Below, in pieces: positions 43,960 to 55,999 of a stretch of 64,000 nucleotides of DNA. The DNA is taken from positions 68,432 to 132,431 of the forward strand of contig CAJNDS010002575.1 of the NCBI GenBank assembly GCA_905221605.1, in the 5' to 3' direction. Source of the DNA: Symbiodinium natans. Lineage: Eukaryota > Sar > Dinophyceae > Suessiales > Symbiodiniaceae. Within the stretch, counting starts at the first letter, position 1. Each line of letters starts with the position of its first letter. The translations under genes were made by a program, and so were the position numbers. The notes under the pieces were generated by a model that searched no databases, was not told the DNA's origin, and worked only from the letters and a program-made list of their open reading frames with translations.

Positions 43960-46900
43960 TGACGAGCTGCATTTGCTGCTGCCCCTTCATATGGCTCCAC
44001 GATTCTCCGCCCGTGTAGCATGTTTTCCGCAGTATCCAGTGGTGGCACTGTCAGCACCTCGGCCCAGCCCAGCTTCTTGACCAAATCCATGGCTGTGCGG
44101 CCTGGCATATAGAGGTCCACATCTATGAACTGCTTGGAAAGCAGGCATGTGGTATTTGTGATGCTGCTGCTTTGAAGGTGCAGTAGCTTGATTCCAGCAG
44201 ACCTGCAGAACAGATCTTACCGCGATGGTTCCGCGGCGTAGTTGATACCAGTTGGGCTCGAGTTTGTGGCCGTCCAAATTAATTGCACCAGGATTTTTGT
44301 TTGTTTAGTGGGTCTCTTTACCGTGCTGTAGTATCTGTTGGTCGGCTCGGCACTGGCAATGGAGTGGCGTAACGGCTTAACATCTGGCGTCTCTTTTCCT
44401 TGTGTTTCGAGATGCTGCACGATTGGCAATGTAGCGCCACGTCATGCTTCTAGAAAGGACTTCGAGCTGCTTTCGCTTTCTTCCGGGCTACCCTGCTGAC
44501 AGGCAAAAGACGCAAGAACCGATTCAAACCTGCAGCGTTGCGGCCACTATAGAAAACTTGCCTTATCAAATTATGGTCGCTGCAAACTAGCAGCCACTGC
44601 TAGCATTAGGCTTCGTACTGGTGCGGCCAAGGGCTTCCAAGGCCTCTTCGAAAAGAGCCTGTTCGTTTTTGTCGTGGTAGGCATTGCATATCTGTGGCTT
44701 GTCTGAGACCGCCAGTGCCTGTAGGTGTTCCTAATTTGTTGAATACATATGTAAGGAAGCTACTGCATGCTGTACACTGAGCTACAAAAACGCGGCATCT
44801 CTCTCCTGCAGAATCCAGGGCCGATGTGCGTGCCCCGGAGTCCAACAGCGCGCGCAACACCTTGGAAGTCTTTTGGAACCCTCCGATGGGCTGAGCTGTG
44901 GATAGGTGTGGGGCATGTGCGGTTTGCTGGGCTCCTTGCGCCCAGGGAACGGTGGACCACGGCTTGGTGCAAAGGCGTCCTCTCTACTCTTGCGCCATCT
45001 TGTGCTCTGCTTTTAGCTGAGTTTTTTGCCCGGCCTCCGCAAGGGCCTGCTTGCTGTCTCAGGGTTCGCCTTGGCAGCCAGCAGCACCTGCTACATCTGC
45101 CAGATTGTCGGCGCCGATATGTCGGGCTGGAAAATGGGCGAATGACGTGGTGTCAAAGCTTTCAGGAACTGCCTCGGCCATCACCGAGAGTCCATGCTCC
45201 GCACCTTAACTAGGAGCGAATGAAGCAGCACAGTCGGCGTTTTTAGAGGAGAAGTGAGTAGAGTGAACCTCACCTGGCAACAGTGTCATAATTGGCATCA
45301 CATCCAAGCTAGGAACAATGGTGCAAGGGCGTCTTGCCTCGGGGTGGTCATCATGTTTTCGGATGTTTTCCCACAGCTTCGTCCCTTCGCATTTGGGAGC
45401 TGGACCGCTTTGTTTGCTTTGTGCAAAGCTGGGGTCCTTGGCAACAGCCAGAACCCAGTGCAAAAGATGCAGGTGTCGTGCTGAAAAACAGAGTGAAACA
45501 CATAAACATGCCAGCACAATGCCAGGAGGATGGAGTATGGAAGAAACTCCCTGCTGCTCAGTCGCTGCACGCGCCTTGAGCAGGCTCTCGGCAACAAGGA
45601 TGGCCTGGTGATTCCATCCATGCGCAACTTGCAGAGCTGCAATTACTGAGATTGCCAGTGTGATCCTCTTTGTGTTTTTCATTGCTGGAAACTGTCCCTC
45701 CGCAGCCTTGCCATTCACCATGCGCAGGGTGTCTTCAAATGACATGCTTTGGAAGGTCCTTACAGTAGGACAGGTGCAGTGTGCGCTGACAGAGTTGGAT
45801 TGTGTGGAAACGACGGAAGGGTCACGGCGGGCTGAGAAGCTTTGCCTCAGACTCCTGGCAGACCATGCCAACCCTTCTGCCAAAACAGTGCTGTGATCTA
45901 TTCCGACTTAATCGACAGAGCAAGCAATCGCAGGCAGCACAATGTCGAAGCCGTAGTAGTCCCGAAAGAGGCGGCCTGCAAGGAAAGCTTACGCAATGAC
46001 GGCATCAGACGTGCGATCGACCTCAAGCCGACAGCCTGCCATTCGGGGCTGCTGAAGCAAGGCGCGGTTCAAGCCTGGCGAAGGACTGTGGACACAAGCT
46101 GACCATCACGAAAGGAATATAAGGAATCGATGAGTCGATGCTGCTGCTGCTGAGGTGATTGCGGTGCTTCAGCTGACCGATGCCCAGCACCACTGCGATT
46201 AAGGCACCTTGAGGAGGCGCTCCCTCTAAGCACTCTCACACTACATGAGACTTTTGCTGAACAAATTCTTGTTCTTGGCAGAACTTGCGAGATCTGTAAG
46301 TGCCTCGCGACTGGCTGCCTTGGAGAATCCGCTTTCTGTCTTCACAAGCCCCATCTTGAGCAGCACCTCCACCTCAGTCATGCGGAGTCCTGCGGAGTCA
46401 TGCGTGCTCTTTTTCGAGTATTTTGCAATGCCTCTTGCGGTCACGTTGTTTCCCCTTCCAGGATCGTGGCCATGGAGGAGTCCAGGAAGTAAGCAGCACG
46501 CGCCAGGTCAGCCCCTTCCTCTGTGCTGGACATGCATCGGCTTGACACGCGTGATCAATTCTGGACTTGGGGGCGGCTTCATCCCCTGCCTCCTGTGACT
46601 TCTCTGTCGCTTGCGCACCGCTTGCTGCAACGACTTCGAGGGTTCGGGCCATATCTGGCACCTGTCAGCGAGCTCAGCGCACAATTTCCCGGACAAGCAC
46701 AGGCCAGGTTTGGACTTGCAAGCACCAATCCTGGCAAACCGGGCCGAGAGGGGGTGGGCGTTCCTCTATCAGTTGGGCAGGGCCGTCGGCTTTGACCGGA
46801 TATCCCCGGCTTGCGAATTGCAGATTGTTCACGCCACCACCCTCTCCTCATCAGTTGACAGGATTGAGTCGAACTTAGAAGCCCGCCCACGAAAAACAGC

Positions 46901-49750
46901 GAGGAGCACATCGAAGCATCTGCCAGAGCCTCGGGGCTTGAGGGCGATGGCTTCTTTGCCACGGAGATCTTCTTCTGTGCTTCGTGCAAGTAGGCCGGCA
47001 TCTTGAAGCCTTCACATCCCAGTCCCAAACCCTCTTGAGGCTCTCAAACCTTCAGGGCTTAGGGCTTAGGGTTGTGCTCTGAAGGCAGGGCCAGCCTGTT
47101 CCCAGCATGATCAGCATGGAGCTGCGCCGCACTGCCAACTCCACGATCGAGCCGAGCTTCACCGGCGCATCACCCATAAATGCCGTGATCTCACCGGGCC
47201 AAGTGACTGCACCTTCTTTGACGAGCAGTTCGGCAGCATAAGCATCGCCAATGTACGTCGCCACTGTCAGGGAGCTGAAGCCGAACTCGTCCTGTCCCCA
47301 TCAATGTCCCAAACCTCCACTCTCTACCCTGGATGTGATTATGGGCTGCCTGCGCCATTCAGGGTTGAAAGGCTTGCGCCCCCCAAACAAAAGCCGACAA
47401 GACAATGCAGGGACCCCAAAGGCGGTATTTGCAGCACATGGCTAGGGAAAAGCTGGCAGGCCTTGCATGACTGGGAAAAGCAAAGCCCTAAAGTTCCAAA
47501 CCCAACGGCTCGTCCTTCTCACTCAGCAAGCTTCTGGCATTTGCGCTGGAAGACAGGTGGCTCTTCAGCACAGTTGCCCCACGAGCTGTTGCGACAAGGA
47601 GGTCTTTCAAGTCGCTGGCTCTGGCGTGGATCAAGCAAGCCAGGAGAAGCTGTGCCAGAAGCGCACGTGCCCGAGCACGGACCATCATGGCCATCTCTCA
47701 GTTGTTTGTACATGCTGGTACTCGTTTCTGTTGTGACACACGGCTCTTTCACAAAGTCTTGGCACAGTCGCACTTGCCTAAAGCGCACTTACATTCACAC
47801 TTGCAGAGCACCTTTGCCATGTGAGCGTTCTGCAATGCCTGCTAGAGGGTTAACGGTTAGCCATCTTCACAGAGGCATTGAAAAAACAGCTGCAAAGCTG
47901 CGCTTGCACGCACGCACAAGGACCGCCATCGAGACATGTCCATTGGACAGTGACAGTACACCGCAAGAGCAGTTTTCAACAACAAGAAAGCACTCCTGCC
48001 CTGCGCCTCGGCTCTTGCTCTGGCCTTGGGCGGGATGTGGAGCTCAACTCGAGCCCACTTGCACAGCCAACACAGGTACAATTACGCTTTGGCCCCGGTG
48101 CGAAGATCCTACTGTTGGTTTGCTAACTTCAACAGATCGGGAGAGATCACTCGCTAGGATTTCGCTAGGACTTGCTCTCCTTATTTCGAGGTTCTAGCAT
48201 TTTGCGATGCAAAAACTTCCCTATGCCTATGCTTGTGTGCACACGCATTTTGGAGGCCTCGCAGCACTCCACATCCTAAATCGCAGCTGTGCAGCTGTTG
48301 TTTTGACTTGGTTTCAAGTCACTGGGGGACATTATCGTTGGCACTGCCTTGAAATCTGCAGTGCGGAAAATTCTGGCACGTGAAGTGACAGATGGTCTTG
48401 CCATGGTGGTTTCACTTCAGTCCTCGAGCGGCCCCATTCGCTTCCAGCCAAGCTGCCTGAGTGTGCCGGGAGTTTTGCTCCAGGCTCCAGGGGTTTCCAC
48501 AGGTGCAACGGCAGTCTCAGCTCGAGGCCGTGTCGGCGTGACCCTGGTCCAGAGCCAGATCCAGGGCTGTCGCTCCGTCTCCGCGTTGAAGGTTCAGATC
48601 ACAACCCGCAGACTTCAGGAACTCAAGTGCCTGTGCAGCTACAACAGCTATGGAGCAACTGCAACACCTGTCAGCGTGTTCAAGACAAGGTCACGATTCT
48701 ACCAATCCCGCACCACACCTGCGTCTGGCCGAAGGATGCCGCTACAAGGGTCGGAGTGAGGCCTAATGACACATCACCATCCGGCGATAATGAGAAGGCA
48801 GGAGCTGTTGTTGCCTTACCGAAGGCAAACACGTTTTCTGTGGCCCATTTGCAATCTGATCCGCATGAGAACAACGCAGGTGCTTGGATGCAGCAAGGAT
48901 TCGTTGATGTCAGCTCCGTTGTCGTGAAGCCACTTCAAATTCCTCGTAGGCAGTTGCCATCAGGGCCATCACAAGCTGCTGCCAAGAGGTGTGTAACAGT
49001 GGAAAGGTCCCATGCCAACGCCAAGACTCTGAAGGTGGCCAGCTTCTGCAGCATGATGGGTTGCCCTTTCTCCTCCAACTGCTGCTCTGTGGATCTCAGC
49101 TACAGCCCAAGACATACGAGCCGAGAATGCGTGTGCACTTGGTTCGCACGCGGTTTTTGCGTTGACCGTGGCAACCACGACATGGGGTCCTGTGTCACGC
49201 AGAGGTGCCTGCCATTGTTCCGGTTGCACATGCATGCGTGCTTCTATGGATGTGCATGGGCTGAAGGTCTTAATACCAGCCAGGTCACATCTATCACACC
49301 TAGAATCTTCTCAGTCTCACGCAGCATGTCGCAAAACCTTGGCAGTCCGACATGCGCGTTTTGAATGTTGGTCCCTTTTTGGGGCACCCAAGTACAAATG
49401 AATGAGAAGGGGCACCATCATGAAAAAAAGGACCGCGCAGGTAAGCGGAGCATGCTTGGAGCATGGCACTGTCTACTGAGACACGGACCGTTTCCAAGCC
49501 TCTAAAGTCTCTTTATCGCCTTCCTTGCACGCAGGTACATGGTAGGGTCAAACTCCTTGCTACAGGTCCGAGGGGTCCGAGTCGCCGAAGAGTTGACAAA
49601 CAGGAAGTGAAATTTTTCCACTACCTGTGCAAGCATCGCGTGCAAGATCCGGACCCACCTTGCATGGCCTTTGACGGCCGTGGTGAACAAGCACTGCGCC
49701 TCTGGTGTCAAGTCTTCGCCGAAGAGTCGGCCGGAACCATCCTGACTGCA
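43960..49750 (-). CDS. Ankyrin-repeat protein (exons, possibly more than one gene)
   Basis: Ankyrin repeats are helix-turn-helix scaffolds for protein binding. Minus-strand exons with repeat signatures: about 49090-49020 (THHAAEAGHLQSL), about 48600-48515 (LNLQRGDGATALDLALDQGH), about 47275-47100 (ATYIGDAYAAELLVKEGA), about 44870-44800 (VLRALLDSGARTSALDSAGE) and about 44125-44030 (GRTAMDLVKKLGWAEVL). Other coding-looking stretches on the same strand are at about 49720-49560, 47690-47510 and 46390-46245. The repeats are spread over almost 6 kb, one per exon or fewer, so many exons are still unplaced. No effector domain was recognised, so the partner is unknown. Confidence 0.55.
47020..47075. 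repeat. Telomere-like AAACCCT / TTAGGG patch
   Basis: CCCAAACCCTCTTGAGG followed by CAGGGCTTAGGGCTTAGGG within 50 bases. The two senses face each other. It lies between ankyrin exons. Confidence 0.5.
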
Positions 49751-50299
49751 TGATTCTTCCGTTCGGAGTCCTACCTTGCATACTTCATCATACTTCCGAT
49801 TGCTTCCGGCTCCTGCCTTCGCTGCCTTTGACTGTGCTTCGGCTGCATTGGCTGCTTCACAGAATCTCAGTTGTCATGGATGCGTTTGGACAAGACCTCC
49901 TTTGCAGAGCACTCTGGCTGGATGTGGGCATCCCGGGTATCGAGGTTGTTTGAGGGCAATATTGTGGGACCATTGGAAGCATGCAAGAGCTGACCTCAGC
50001 TTTCTAATTCCGGCTTTTGCCAGAGCCCGGTGATTTATGGTTTGGCTTTCGTTTTTGTTGTTTGGTTTTTGCTGTGGCCGAAAGTACATGCATCTTCCCC
50101 AGGAGCCTGTGCAGCTAGCTTCCATTGCTCTGCAACACAAGCCGAAGCCAGACTGTCAAGATGACCAATCATCGCCATCGAAGGGGACGCCGACAGCAGT
50201 CCAGATTCAATACTGAGGCCAGAACTTTGTGAACTTAGGATCGTCATAGAAGGGTCGCCCTGCCCACTACCCAAAAAAGGATGCTTAGCTGTAGTTCAA

Positions 50300-50520
50300 G
50301 AGCTGTCACAGGACACTGGAGCTGCCGTGGCCTTGTATGGTCTCACCATGCTCCAGGCGCCACTTTGCGAGCTGGAGCTGCTCTGTGGATAGCTTTGAAG
50401 CCATCGTAGCCTTGTTTGTGTAGAAGATCAATGTGATGCTGTTGGAAGGAGCTGTAATCACTTTAGCCATGCTGCGGCAAGTCGCCAACAGCAGCAAACC
50501 GGACTTGGGCAAATGCCTGT
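50300..50520 (-). CDS. Possible terminal exon, unidentified
   Basis: Minus-strand frame with a protein-like end: KVITAPSNSITLIFYTNK and STEQLQLAKWRLEHGETIQG, then a stop at 50306. It could be the end of a gene upstream of the ankyrin exons. Function unknown. Confidence 0.3.
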
Positions 50521-51324
50521 CAGGCCTGTGGGCTTAGGGCCAGGCGATGCCGAACTCCCTCCGGCACGCTTGCTGGATCTACAACTTGAAGAAAAACGAT
50601 GCGGCGAAACCACTGAGCCTAATTACACATGTCCCTTGGAGCCCGCATGGTGGGCCAGTAGGCTGTGATACAGTACGATGTGGACATTTCGTGCACAGGG
50701 ATTCTGGCAACGGCTGCTTCTCGGTCAAGACGTGCTTGCTCTTGCAGTGTCCGTCGCTTCTCCTGTTCACAAGCACTAGACCGATGCAATGCCATGAGGT
50801 GACTAACATGGTGTACTCATGGTGTCCTCCTCCAATTCGAGGTTATTCCGCTTTCTCATGTCCTCTTGACGGAGGAACTGTTCGTGCCTTATAGCAAGCC
50901 ATATGCAGGGAATCGCTTGGGCCTTTGCTGCAAGTTGATTCTCGATCCCATGCGTGAGCAGGTGGCCACAACATGCCACCACACATTCGAGGGCGTTGCT
51001 GCATCTGCAACTGTTGATCAATCTGCTTCTGTTGATCCTGACAGCTCGGCAACTCATCGGCACATCCTGAGATCGTGTTGCTAATGAGGCTCAATTCAGA
51101 GTTTTCCGGTCCTCCAGCTTGTTCTGGTAAAGCTCGCTGTCCAACCGGGCCTGGTGCGGGTGGCGAGCATCCCATTTGCAGCTCTCGGACCAGGGTATGA
51201 AAAAGGACACGGCAATCAGGTGGCCAATTTGGCCAACCCCTTCTTGGAGCCGTTTTGCTGGATTCTGGATGTCCGAAGCTTTTCTATCCTGCTGTGATGC
51301 TCTGAGGCTCTGAGGCTCTTTTGT

Positions 51325-51740
51325 TTTCGTTTTGGGCAAAAAATCGTCTTCGCTACCGAAGCTCTGTTTTGGCATGCCCGTCTTCCAATGACACCTGAAC
51401 AATTGAACACGAGGTCTCCTCTCTGATCTCCCGATGATCTTGAAACCGTCGTAGCCGGATGGCTGGAGCTCATCTCTTGCCCTGAAGCTCGTTTTTGACG
51501 CTCTGTTTTTTTGAAGCCGTTCCAGGCAAAAAAACCGTCTTCGACGAAGCACCGTAGCGGGCTCTCTCATTCAAAAACCGTCTTCAACACTCCTCTTCGT
51601 GTCATAATTCGTCTTCGCCCCCGGCCGGACAGGCCCGAAAATCGTCTTCAACAGCCACTTGTCTTCACCCTAACATCGTCTTCGCAAATGTACATGGTCT
51701 TGACCCTGCAAGCCATTCCAGGAAAATCGTCTTTGCCCCT
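51325..51740. repeat. Cluster of AAAAYCGTCTTCR motifs
   Basis: Exact CGTCTTC at 51345, 51536, 51579, 51610, 51643 and 51677, with variants at 51660 and 51728; most are preceded by an A-rich stretch. The first two share a longer unit (GGCAAAAAAxCGTCTTCG), suggesting an old tandem array. Confidence 0.6.
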
Positions 51741-52329
51741 CTTCAGCCCCAAGGAATGCTGGGGAATCTTGGGTTGCCTCCCCCTCCTGGACCGCCCTAG
51801 GGCCTAGGGATCCTCTGGGCTAGCGAAGTCCCTAAGTCATTCACACAATCAGGTACGATGCACCTTGTACTCGGCTGTCCTTCTTTCCTGTTCCTGCTGA
51901 TGCGAGATTGTCTTCCTGCGACATTGGAGAACGTGGGCTGGTCACTGCACTCTCAGCCTAACCGAAAGTCACATTCAATGGGCCTCTTCTCCTCTGCGTC
52001 CATCTGGTTTCGCTGAAGCATGGCCTCAACGCTGCAGATGTGCCACTCGTTGGCCACTTCTATTTTGTCGCACAAGCTGACAGTCAAAGCCACTCTCTGT
52101 CCAGGCCTGCTGGCGCATTGTCTGTTGCTGCTCGATCTCCTTCTGCAGCTCCTTGTTTGGAGTTGGCTACACGAGGCAAGCGTTTCGGTTTCTCAACGCT
52201 GTAGAAATCTGGGTTCCTGATTCTCAAACACGTTAATTTACAAAGCGTGGAGCACACACAGACATCCAGCCGAGGCCAACAACGAAAACAACATGCAACC
52301 GGCTGAGAAGCCACACAGAAAGGAAGTCA

Positions 52330-52378
52330 CATGGTCACGCGCTGGTGTGTGGTCATCCAACTCGCTGGCGTTTGGTCA
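52330..52378. repeat. Short tandem duplication
   Basis: CGCTGGTGTGTGGTCATCCA and CTCGCTGGCGTTTGGTCATC are adjacent near-identical copies of about 22 bases. Flanking 51750-52800 holds no supported gene. Confidence 0.6.
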
Positions 52379-52834
52379 TCCAATGACTTGCTGATGCTTG
52401 ATCATGAGAAGTCGTCTTTGCGTGACAATGCAGTAGCAGTTGCCCCTGACAGCGCCTGCGCACTTTGCCAAAATCTAGAATCTTCAATTTCAGGTTTTCA
52501 AACGTTCAAAACGTTCAAGACACGCTGAGAACTTGAGGTTGACAAGATCTCAACTCGAAAACGGAAGCAGAAGATGTCGCAAACGCTTTGCGGTGGATCT
52601 TCGAACTGGGAGCACTAAGAAATCACGTATTCAAATGCGCATGCTTCCCGGAATTCCAAGTAGTAGACTTGCTGTAGACGCCCAATGAGCCAAACACGGT
52701 TATGTAGTAGACGCCCGAATGCGCAAGATCTTACTATTTACAAGAGCCCCCGCAAGTGAAGCAGTTCTAGAGGCGTCGACACCCGCGATGTTCAAGAGCA
52801 TATCTCATCGCAACATGACACGCCCAAAGACATG

Positions 52835-53013
52835 ACAAATCGGTACAAGTTGTACCGGATGACGTTTCCAAGATTCAAGATCCAAGAACGCAGAGAAGCC
52901 TTCCAAAGGAATCTTGGAAACACGAGCTGGAATCGTGTTTCCAAGATTCCTGGGAGACCTCGCAGCAACCTTGGATCTTGGATCTTGGAAACATGAGACT
53001 CGCACCGATTTGT
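52835..53013. mobile_element. Nested foldback (MITE-like) element
   Basis: Three inverted repeats lie inside one another. Outer arms: ACAAATCGGT at 52835-52844 and ACCGATTTGT at 53004-53013. Middle arms: 23 bases at 52864-52886 and 52970-52992 with one mismatch. Inner arms: perfect 19 bases at 52907-52925 and 52933-52951 with a 7-base loop. The strand can fold into one long hairpin of about 180 bases. No coding capacity. The middle and inner arms share GTTTCCAAGAT, so the structure may have grown by inverted duplication of one sequence. Confidence 0.7.
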
Positions 53014-53349
53014 ACCGGTTTGTACTGTGCGACTCATATGGAAAACACGACCCAAATTGTTGGGGATGGAACCGCACCACAAATAGACCCGCAAACAATC
53101 GAAAGAAGAATAAATGAGCCAACAAACGTGGATAACTGGGGGGAAGGACTACATATTTATACACACATACACAACTTGCCAACTATGCACCATTGACAAC
53201 ACACCTAGAGAAGAAGAGCCCTACTTAGCTTGATGGAATAAGTTGAGCAAAGCCGATGCTTGCTACACGTAGTGAGAGGAAGACTAAGAAGGTGGGTGGG
53301 GGGCTCCACTTAAGGAAGCTGCCCACTCACCTTCCTTAGAGCTTTGTGT

Positions 53350-53930
53350 GCCCCGTATCTACGGCCCTTGCTGATAGCTGCAGAAGAACGCAGACAGGAG
53401 CTGTGTGTTGGTCCTGTTGCTTCGTTTGCTCCGCCATCTTGGTGAGCTCAAAGGCCTATCAGTCTCACATCTACTGAGTAAGTCAGTCAAGTCATTAGAA
53501 CGGTCCCCAAATGACACAGGTGGAGCCTTTGCAGCATTCGGAGAGGTGTCCAATTCTCGGAGCGCCTTTTTGCGAGAGCAGATCTAAGATGAATCACCCT
53601 CGAAGCATCAAACTGGCACCTTCACAGCCCTAACGTGACGCAGCTGAGGGATGCACTGCCGCTCCCCTCTCCAAGGCAGAAGGGTCGAACTTCCCCGTGA
53701 TGGACTCTGCCTTATGCAGACACTTCTGCAATGTCTTTTACTTGCATGGCTTCTCACAAACTCTATCACCCGTGGACTGCGGACTAATGCATTGTTCTGC
53801 TCGGGTCCAGCCTTCTTTTCATCTTTGCCAGAGCTGCTAGAACTCTTCGACGGATAGATCCTTCTATGAGAATGCTTGGAGCAAAGGTCAGCTACTGCAT
53901 CGAATGATGTAACAGGCCGGCTTGGCATGG
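53350..53930 (-). CDS. Exon-like frames of a disordered protein, unidentified
   Basis: Minus-strand stretches at about 53925-53740 (TSFDAVADLCSKHSHRRIYP, a serine run, then RVIEFVRSHASKRH) and about 53553-53400 (FGDRSNDLTDLLSRCETDRP) look coding but low in complexity. No family recognised. Confidence 0.25.
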
Positions 53931-55559
53931 CAACCAGCTATGCGCCGCAAGTGCTGCTCAAATGGAGTAGCTGCTGGATTTTAATCTTGTCGTGAGAGCT
54001 AAACTGGTGAAGTCGTCATCATCACCATCATCATCTCAGCCACCAGTTCGACATGTCTGCCTGGCTGCCTTGGGTTTGGTTGTGCTCAATGCTTGAGTCA
54101 GATGCGTCGACGCGGAGATTCTTGGCTTGAGGCGAACAAGATGCTTTGGAAAGGTGCAGGTGGCGATTCGGCGAATCTTCTTTGCACTGACTGCCGGGAA
54201 ACATGTCGGGGAATCATGTCCCGGCTCGATTGATCTCTTTCACCAACCGAATGTCCGGGTGCTAGCTACATGCCGTGGACACCTGGTCAGCAATTCAGGA
54301 TAGGAAGCGTAATACAGCTAGGAGCTGGGACAGCTTCAACCAATTATGAGAGTGCGATGCCAACAGGCAAAGTGCCAACTTGTGAAACGCTTGGCGGCGT
54401 GTTGCTACGTCATAATGTTGCATAAACAAGGTGAAGCACTTTATCTACATGGTCTCATTTTGCCTCGAGGTTCAAAGTGGAATAGCACTATGTAGATGCA
54501 GGATCGTACAAAGCAACCATTTGGTGAGGCGATCTGCTTTGCAGGCCGCCAGCAGCCAGAGGCAATCCGCATTGAGCTGGTCACTCACACAGCTCCACCA
54601 AGGCACACTGCAACCTTGTTTGTGTACGAAGTAGAGTACGGTACATGCTTGACGACATCGCCCTTGGATTGGGCTGCTTCAACAGTTGAAAGAATATTGC
54701 CACTAGTCTCGGACATTTTCAGCCGCTCTAAGAGCTGGCGGACCGTAGGCGGTCCTTAGAACACCCAAACCGCTCACAGAAACCTGCGTAAAAAATAGTC
54801 TGAGTGCTTCTGAGAAGATGTTCTGAGTACTCAACGGCACGCTAATCTTGTATTCTTGCCACCGTGGGTGCCTGCAAAGGCAAGACGCCCCCAAGCAAGG
54901 CGAAGCAAAGGCGAGATGGGTATCCTGGCCTGCTTGCGTTCGCCTGGGAGCTTTGCCTTCATGCTTTGCACCGCCTGTCCAGTGACCCACAAGGGGCGAC
55001 TACCAACTACTCCGAGGTACTCTCCAAACATTCATTTCAGGCACTGGCAAGGAAAGCTCCGCTCGACGCAGTTATCGAGATACCGGGGGGCGCCTCCGAG
55101 TTCTTGGTGTTCAAGTCATGAAGTCGTCGAGTCTGCTCGGACTCGGCCTGGCGAGTACAGAGGGAATCTAGGATATTGAAACATCCCTTGAGTCTTTGTC
55201 CTTCTACCGAAAACATGCTCCGGGCTGCACAAGAAAGTACAAGTGCATGTGTTAGCTGCTAGCCATTCCGTTCTGTCGGTATCAAACTGCGACTGCAGCA
55301 TCGTATCCAGAAAGAAGACAGGCGAACGTAGCACATCATCTTCACATGTTCCGTTTTGGTATATTGGTCAGTTGGCAATTCACAGGTCTTTGTTCCCATA
55401 CAGTATTGAACACAGTGGGCTATTTTCCGAGACCTACATCGGAACCCCGTTCCTTGCAAAACTTTTACATCCATGTTCCGAGCAAACATGAAAGCTCAGC
55501 ACAGGAGTTGCATTTCACGTCCCAGCTCTCTCTTGAAGCGTCATTGCTGAAGAGCCCGG

Positions 55560-55865
55560 GCGGCCCGTCTGGTGAGGGCCACGGGTCCCCGCCTCGTGTC
55601 CACCTGGATGCGGCTCGCCATCCATAGAATCTGCGGACCATGGGCCTTTGTACGCAGAGCCATCTGCGTAGACGTACCTCGTGTGGACTCCACAGGTCAA
55701 GTGCCATCCATTGAGAATTTCAGAAGGCTTAGCAGCGTTGCTTGAAACTTGGTTGGGTCACATGCCGTCGCCCTCCTTTCGCCCTGCTTGCAGACCACCT
55801 ATGTACTTGTCGCCGTTTGCGAAGAGGACAATTGATTTGCCTGAGCCATGAAGAGGCCACAGCAC
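55560..55865 (-). CDS. MORN-repeat exons
   Basis: MORN repeats (about 23 residues, Y-x-G-x-W/F) bind membranes or scaffold proteins. Two exons: about 55850-55770 (IVLFANGDKYIGGLQAGRKE) and 55676 to about 55600 (YVYADGSAYKGPWSADSMDG, after a GAG|G acceptor). A GC donor inside GACG|GCATG would join them. They follow the methyltransferase on the same strand and may be part of it or a separate gene. Confidence 0.5.
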
Positions 55866-55999
55866 ATTGACATATTGTGCTGATTCAAGCTAGTTAGCTG
55901 CATTGGCTCCCTTCAGCAACACTCATTCCATCTAAGCAGCACCTGTGGGATGTGACTATGTATGTCATGTAGCGCACTACCAAAATACATGTACGCCAT

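Noticed and set aside
47304-48197. Plus-strand frame of 297 codons
   Set aside because: Long but without domain, helix pattern or splice logic, and opposite to ankyrin-repeat exons on the minus strand.
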